Shown in pieces: positions 60,677 to 64,000 of a stretch of 64,000 nucleotides of DNA. Within the stretch, counting starts at the first letter, position 1. Every line of letters begins with the position of its first letter. Source of the DNA: Streptomyces sp. cg36 (GTDB taxonomy: Bacteria; Actinomycetota; Actinomycetes; Streptomycetales; Streptomycetaceae); NCBI RefSeq assembly GCF_041080675.1, contig NZ_CP163520.1, positions 7,655,501 through 7,719,500 of the forward strand. Direction: 5' to 3'. Under the pieces are notes generated by a model. The model did no database searches. It was not told the DNA's origin and saw only the letters and a list, made by a program, of their open reading frames with translations. The position numbers were made by a program, and so were the translations under genes.

Positions 60677-63600
60677 GTGATGGGGAGATTCCGGCCGCGG
60701 GCCGGACGGGTACGTGGCCGGGTGGCCGCGGTGGCGTCGGGGACGTTGTCCGCGACGCTGGTGCTGGCGATGCTGGGTGGCGCGACGGCCGAGGCGACCG
60801 AGGCCACGACGGCCCGCGCCGAGCAGGCGTCCTACACCGGCACTCTGGCGGCGCTGGACCGGGTGGCGGCGGCCCTGCCGAAGCCGCCGGGCGCGCCGGC
60901 CGCCGCGCCGCTGTCGGAGCTGGACAGGATCAGCGCCGAGCGGGACCGGCAGCTGGTGGAGGACTACGCGGAGTTCGACGAGGAGGACGAGGTCCGCGAG
61001 GCCGCGAAGAAGGCGCTGGAGAGCAGCGATCCGAACGCGGTGAAGGAGTTCCTGGAGCACGGTGAGGCCGAGGCCCGCCAGCGTGCCAAGGACAAGCGTG
61101 ACGGCACCGACGTCAAGAACCGCAAGGCGATCGAGGCGCTGCGCGGCAGTGGCGGCCCGGTGTTCAACGCCGAGGTCGAGCGGGTCCTGAAGTCGGACGC
61201 CAAGGCCCGTGCCGACTTCCTGGCGTTCGGCGCGGACCTCGCCCGTGCGCAGGACAAGAAGAACGAGCAGACCGCCAAGGAGCGGGCGGCCGAGCTGCGC
61301 AAGCGCGTGGAGACGCTGGTCGCCTCGGGTGGCCCGGAGGTCAAGAAGGCCGCCGCGGCGGCCCTGGCCACGGGTGATGACAAGGCCATCGCGGAGTTCC
61401 TGGAAAAGGGCTACCAGATCGCGGCGCAGAAGGACGCGGATGACCGCGCGGCGCACGAGAAGGCGCTGAAGGAGGAGCAGGAGGCGGCGGAGAAGCTCCG
61501 TCAGCTGGCCGAGAAGGCCGCCCGTGCGGCGGAGGCCCGTACGAAACTGATCGCCGCGCACGGCAGTGCGGTCAAGGCGCTCAAGGAAGCGTCCAACGCG
61601 ATGACTTCGGCGGCCGGGCAGGCGCGCCAGGCCGACCGGATGCTGTCGGCGGACCGGGCGGGCAAGACGCTGTCCTCCTACGAGGCGGTGAAGGCCGAGG
61701 CGACCCGTCAGGTCGCCATCGCCTCGGGTGCCGCCAAGGCGGCGCAGGTCGCGTCCGCGCAGGCCAAGGTCCAGGCGGACGTGCTGGTGGAGACCGGTCT
61801 GACCTACGGCACCCAGTGGTCCGAGGTCGCGGCCGGCATCGCGGCGGCAGCGGAGGCCGCCGTCAAGGCGAGCCAGACCGCGCAGCACGCCATCGACGCC
61901 ACCGAGGCCGACGCCAAGGGCCTGAACGCCAAGAACCAGGCCGAGCTCCACGAGCAGCAGGCCAAGCAGTGGCGCGCCAACGCCGAGCAGCACGCCAGGG
62001 CCGCTGCTTCTTTGGCCGAGGCCGCCGACAAGCAGGCGAAGATCGCCGCGGACGCGGCTTCCCGTGCCAGGACGGCGCGCATCGAGGCGGAGAAGGCGGA
62101 GAAGCAGGCGTGGGAGCACGCCCAGAAGACCCGCGAGGCCCGCGTCGAGGCCCAGCGCCAGGCGAAGATCGCCGCCGAGCAGCGCGCCATCGCCGAGCGT
62201 GAACGCGACCTGGCCGCCCAGGCACGCGCCCGCGCGGAGAAGGAACGCGACATCGCCGCCGCGGCCCGCGCCCGCGCCGAGGCCGAGGCCCGCACCGCGT
62301 CCGCGGCACGCGCCGACGCCCAGGCCGCCGCGGCCACCGCCGCCTCCGCACGCGCCGACGCGGAGAAGCAGGACGGCATCGCGGCCAAGGCCGACGAGAA
62401 CGCGCGCGGTATGGAGAACGCCTCGCGCGAGGCGTGGCGCAAGTCCCGCGAGGCCCGGATGGACGCCGACGCCAAGACGTCGCGCGCCCAGGCCACCGCC
62501 TCGATGGCGGCTGCCGCCAAGGGCACCGCCTACTCGGTCGAGGCCCAGACCGCGGCGACCGCCGCCGGGGCCGACGCCGACACCGCCAACGCCGCCGCCG
62601 GACAGGCGCAGAGCGCGGCCGACACCGCCAGTGGCGCTGCCATCCGCGCCCGCAGCGCCGCGACCCAGGCCGCGGGAGCGGCCGCCCGGGCCCGGGCAGC
62701 GGCGGCGGAAGCCACCGCGCACGCCGCCCGCGCCAACGCCGCCGCCAACAAGGCCGAAGCCGCGGCCTCCGCCGCCAACGCGGCGGCCAACCGCGCCGAG
62801 GCCGAGTACCAGGCCACCCGCGCCGCGGCCCAGCGCGCCAATCAGAAGGCCGCCGAGGCCACGGCGCAGGAGGCCCGCGCCGGGCTCGCCGCCCATGAGG
62901 CCGCCCGCCTCGCGGGTGAGGCCGCCGGTGAGGCGAAGCTGTCCTTCCAGGCGGCCAACCGCACCAAGGACGAAGCCGAAGGCGCCACCCGCGAGGCCGC
63001 CATGGCCCGCCTCCAGTCCGGCATCGCCCTCCAGGCCGCCACCGCCGCCCGCGGCACCGCCGCGGGGATCGCCGACCCGGCCAACACCGCCATCGAGCTG
63101 GCCGCGCCCTTCGCGGGCACCGACGTCGACGCCGACTTCGCCGTCCAGGTCGCCAAGGCCGCCGAGGACATGGGACGCGAGCAGGTCGCCGCCGCCGAGG
63201 CCAAGGCCGTGGAAGCGGTCAAGGCCGCCGAGGCCGCCGAGGCCGCCGCCAAGCGCGCCAACGCCCAGGTCGCCCCGGCCTTCAAGGCCGCCGCCGACGC
63301 CGCCAAGTCATCGGCCAGTGCCGCGCGTTCCGCCGCCGCGGCCATGAAGTCCGCGGCCGATGCCGCCGAGGACGGCGCCAAGGCCCGCGCGGCCGCGGCC
63401 AGCGCCAACAAGGCCGAGGCCCAGGCACGCGAGGACTCCCAGCTCGCCCGCCAGGCCGCCAACCAGGCCGCCGCGGACGCCGCCGCGGCCCGCCAGGCCG
63501 CCAACCAGGCCGAAGCCGAAGCCGCCCGAGCCCGCGGCGCCGCGGCCGAAGCCGAACAGCACGCCAACGCCGCGGCCGGCGCCGCCACCCTCGCGGAAAA

Positions 63601-64000
63601 GGAAGCGGCCACCGCACAGACCGCCGCCACCCAGGCCCAGCAGGACGCGGAAGCCGCGGGCAAACTCGCCGAATCCGCCGAAGGCCACGCCAAGTCCGCC
63701 AAGGAAGCGGCCGACAACGCCCTCAAGTACGCCAAGGAGGCCGACGAGGTAGCCAAGCAGGCCGAAGCCGACCAGGCCGAACGGGAACGCAAGGCCCGGG
63801 AGGAAGCCGCCACGAAGGCCACCGCCAAGGGTGACCTGCTGGAGCTGACCGACGAGCAGAAGAAGGCGCTGCGGGCCGCCGGCCTGGACCCGGAAGAGTA
63901 CGAGCGGCTGCGCGACCTCGCGAACAAGAGCCTCACCGATTTCATCATCGAGATCGGCGGGGAACTCCTCGCGGAGTACTTCGACGTCGAGAACATCAAG
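60677..64000 (+). CDS. giant secreted Ala-rich coiled-coil protein, partial
   Basis: At least 1108 residues; the window ends before its stop. A signal peptide (VAAVASGTLSATLVLAMLGG) is followed by ALF-type repeats (VREAAKKALESSDPNAVKEF, VKKAAAAALATGDDKAIAEF), then about 700 residues of Ala/Lys/Glu/Arg-rich coiled coil. The last visible part (DLLELTDEQKKALRAAGLDP, YERLRDLANKSLTDFIIEIG) leaves the coil and resembles the linkers before toxin domains in Streptomyces polymorphic toxins. GTG 60677 has a GAGGGGGA site about 9 nt upstream; ATG 60680 is next. The toxin identity is a prediction because the C terminus lies outside the window. Confidence 0.75.
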   Translation, partial: MMGRFRPRAGRVRGRVAAVASGTLSATLVLAMLGGATAEATEATTARAEQASYTGTLAALDRVAAALPKPPGAPAAAPLSELDRISAERDRQLVEDYAEFDEEDEVREAAKKALESSDPNAVKEFLEHGEAEARQRAKDKRDGTDVKNRKAIEALRGSGGPVFNAEVERVLKSDAKARADFLAFGADLARAQDKKNEQTAKERAAELRKRVETLVASGGPEVKKAAAAALATGDDKAIAEFLEKGYQIAAQKDADDRAAHEKALKEEQEAAEKLRQLAEKAARAAEARTKLIAAHGSAVKALKEASNAMTSAAGQARQADRMLSADRAGKTLSSYEAVKAEATRQVAIASGAAKAAQVASAQAKVQADVLVETGLTYGTQWSEVAAGIAAAAEAAVKASQTAQHAIDATEADAKGLNAKNQAELHEQQAKQWRANAEQHARAAASLAEAADKQAKIAADAASRARTARIEAEKAEKQAWEHAQKTREARVEAQRQAKIAAEQRAIAERERDLAAQARARAEKERDIAAAARARAEAEARTASAARADAQAAAATAASARADAEKQDGIAAKADENARGMENASREAWRKSREARMDADAKTSRAQATASMAAAAKGTAYSVEAQTAATAAGADADTANAAAGQAQSAADTASGAAIRARSAATQAAGAAARARAAAAEATAHAARANAAANKAEAAASAANAAANRAEAEYQATRAAAQRANQKAAEATAQEARAGLAAHEAARLAGEAAGEAKLSFQAANRTKDEAEGATREAAMARLQSGIALQAATAARGTAAGIADPANTAIELAAPFAGTDVDADFAVQVAKAAEDMGREQVAAAEAKAVEAVKAAEAAEAAAKRANAQVAPAFKAAADAAKSSASAARSAAAAMKSAADAAEDGAKARAAAASANKAEAQAREDSQLARQAANQAAADAAAARQAANQAEAEAARARGAAAEAEQHANAAAGAATLAEKEAATAQTAATQAQQDAEAAGKLAESAEGHAKSAKEAADNALKYAKEADEVAKQAEADQAERERKAREEAATKATAKGDLLELTDEQKKALRAAGLDPEEYERLRDLANKSLTDFIIEIGGELLAEYFDVENIK

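Noticed and set aside
60554..62896. 780-codon minus-strand Gly/Leu-rich frame
   Set aside because: Shadow of the Ala-rich coiled-coil gene on the plus strand; no RBS and biased composition.
1..64000. CRISPR arrays, insertion sequences, attachment sites, rRNA
   Set aside because: No spaced direct-repeat array, transposase, integrase, rRNA or tRNA-adjacent att duplication was seen.

Overview
The window reads as a chromosome segment of a Streptomyces or close relative. GC is very high with strong third-position GC bias. GTG and TTG starts are common, most with a purine-rich ribosome binding site (RBS). Leucine TTA codons are nearly absent; I found three. Family content also fits: AfsR/SARP regulator, DUF6479 and DUF1838 proteins, Tat and Sec secreted hydrolases, ricin-type lectin domains and an ALF-repeat array. 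All calls come from reading the sequence; no database search was run.

Layout. 1-6.1 kb: HTH regulator, small membrane proteins, an SMP-30/strictosidine-synthase-like lactonase, a secreted phytase-like esterase, and a protein made of four copies of a small phage-like domain. 6.1-15 kb: two peptide loci on the minus strand. Locus A has two near-identical 71-72 aa precursor-like peptides, a PqqD-like domain fused to an M50-type HEFGH membrane protease, and a secreted partner. Locus B has a 35 aa peptide ending in Cys, a second PqqD-like/HExxH membrane protease and a TPR protein. Between them lie a divergent XRE regulator and a secreted protein with a TTA codon. 15-20 kb: MFS/MarR pair, methyltransferase, DUF1838 protein, ricin-CAP secreted protein. 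20-25.3 kb: a Trypco2-like protein with a trypsin-STAND NTPase (predicted conflict system), then a CGNR-type regulator divergent from an FAD monooxygenase. 25.3-31.8 kb: secreted peptidoglycan-binding protein, TAP-like peptidase, two-component system, secreted GH3 enzyme with a LacI-type palindrome upstream. 31.8-37.8 kb: a minus-strand organosulfur operon with a sulfur-type leader peptide, polar amino acid ABC transporter and two flavin monooxygenases, laid out like the Bacillus ytmI operon. 37.9-44.4 kb: WYL regulator, SDR, a class B penicillin-binding protein with KPG in place of KTG, LysR plus cytoplasmic class A beta-lactamase-like protein, and an FG-GAP protein.

At 44.63-44.70 kb there is a tRNA-Gly(UCC)-like gene. 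It keeps the glycine identity positions but lacks the D-loop GG and has G at position 55, as I recall for the peptidoglycan glycine tRNAs of staphylococci. A strong terminator follows. 44.9-56 kb: truncated AfsR-like regulator (with a TTA codon and 48-bp tandem repeats), AlkZ-like glycosylase, trypsin-like protease, PGA-hydrolase-like protein, secreted lipase, TolB-like protein, a membrane protein and a SnoaL-like protein (with a TTA codon). 56.5-64 kb: a plus-strand run of five secreted proteins (ALF repeats, AbfB and ricin trefoils). It ends in a very long Ala-rich coiled-coil protein that runs off the window and looks like the front half of a polymorphic toxin.

The best candidates for undescribed biology are the two RRE-M50 peptide loci, the atypical tRNA-Gly, the four-domain phage-like protein and the sulfur operon.
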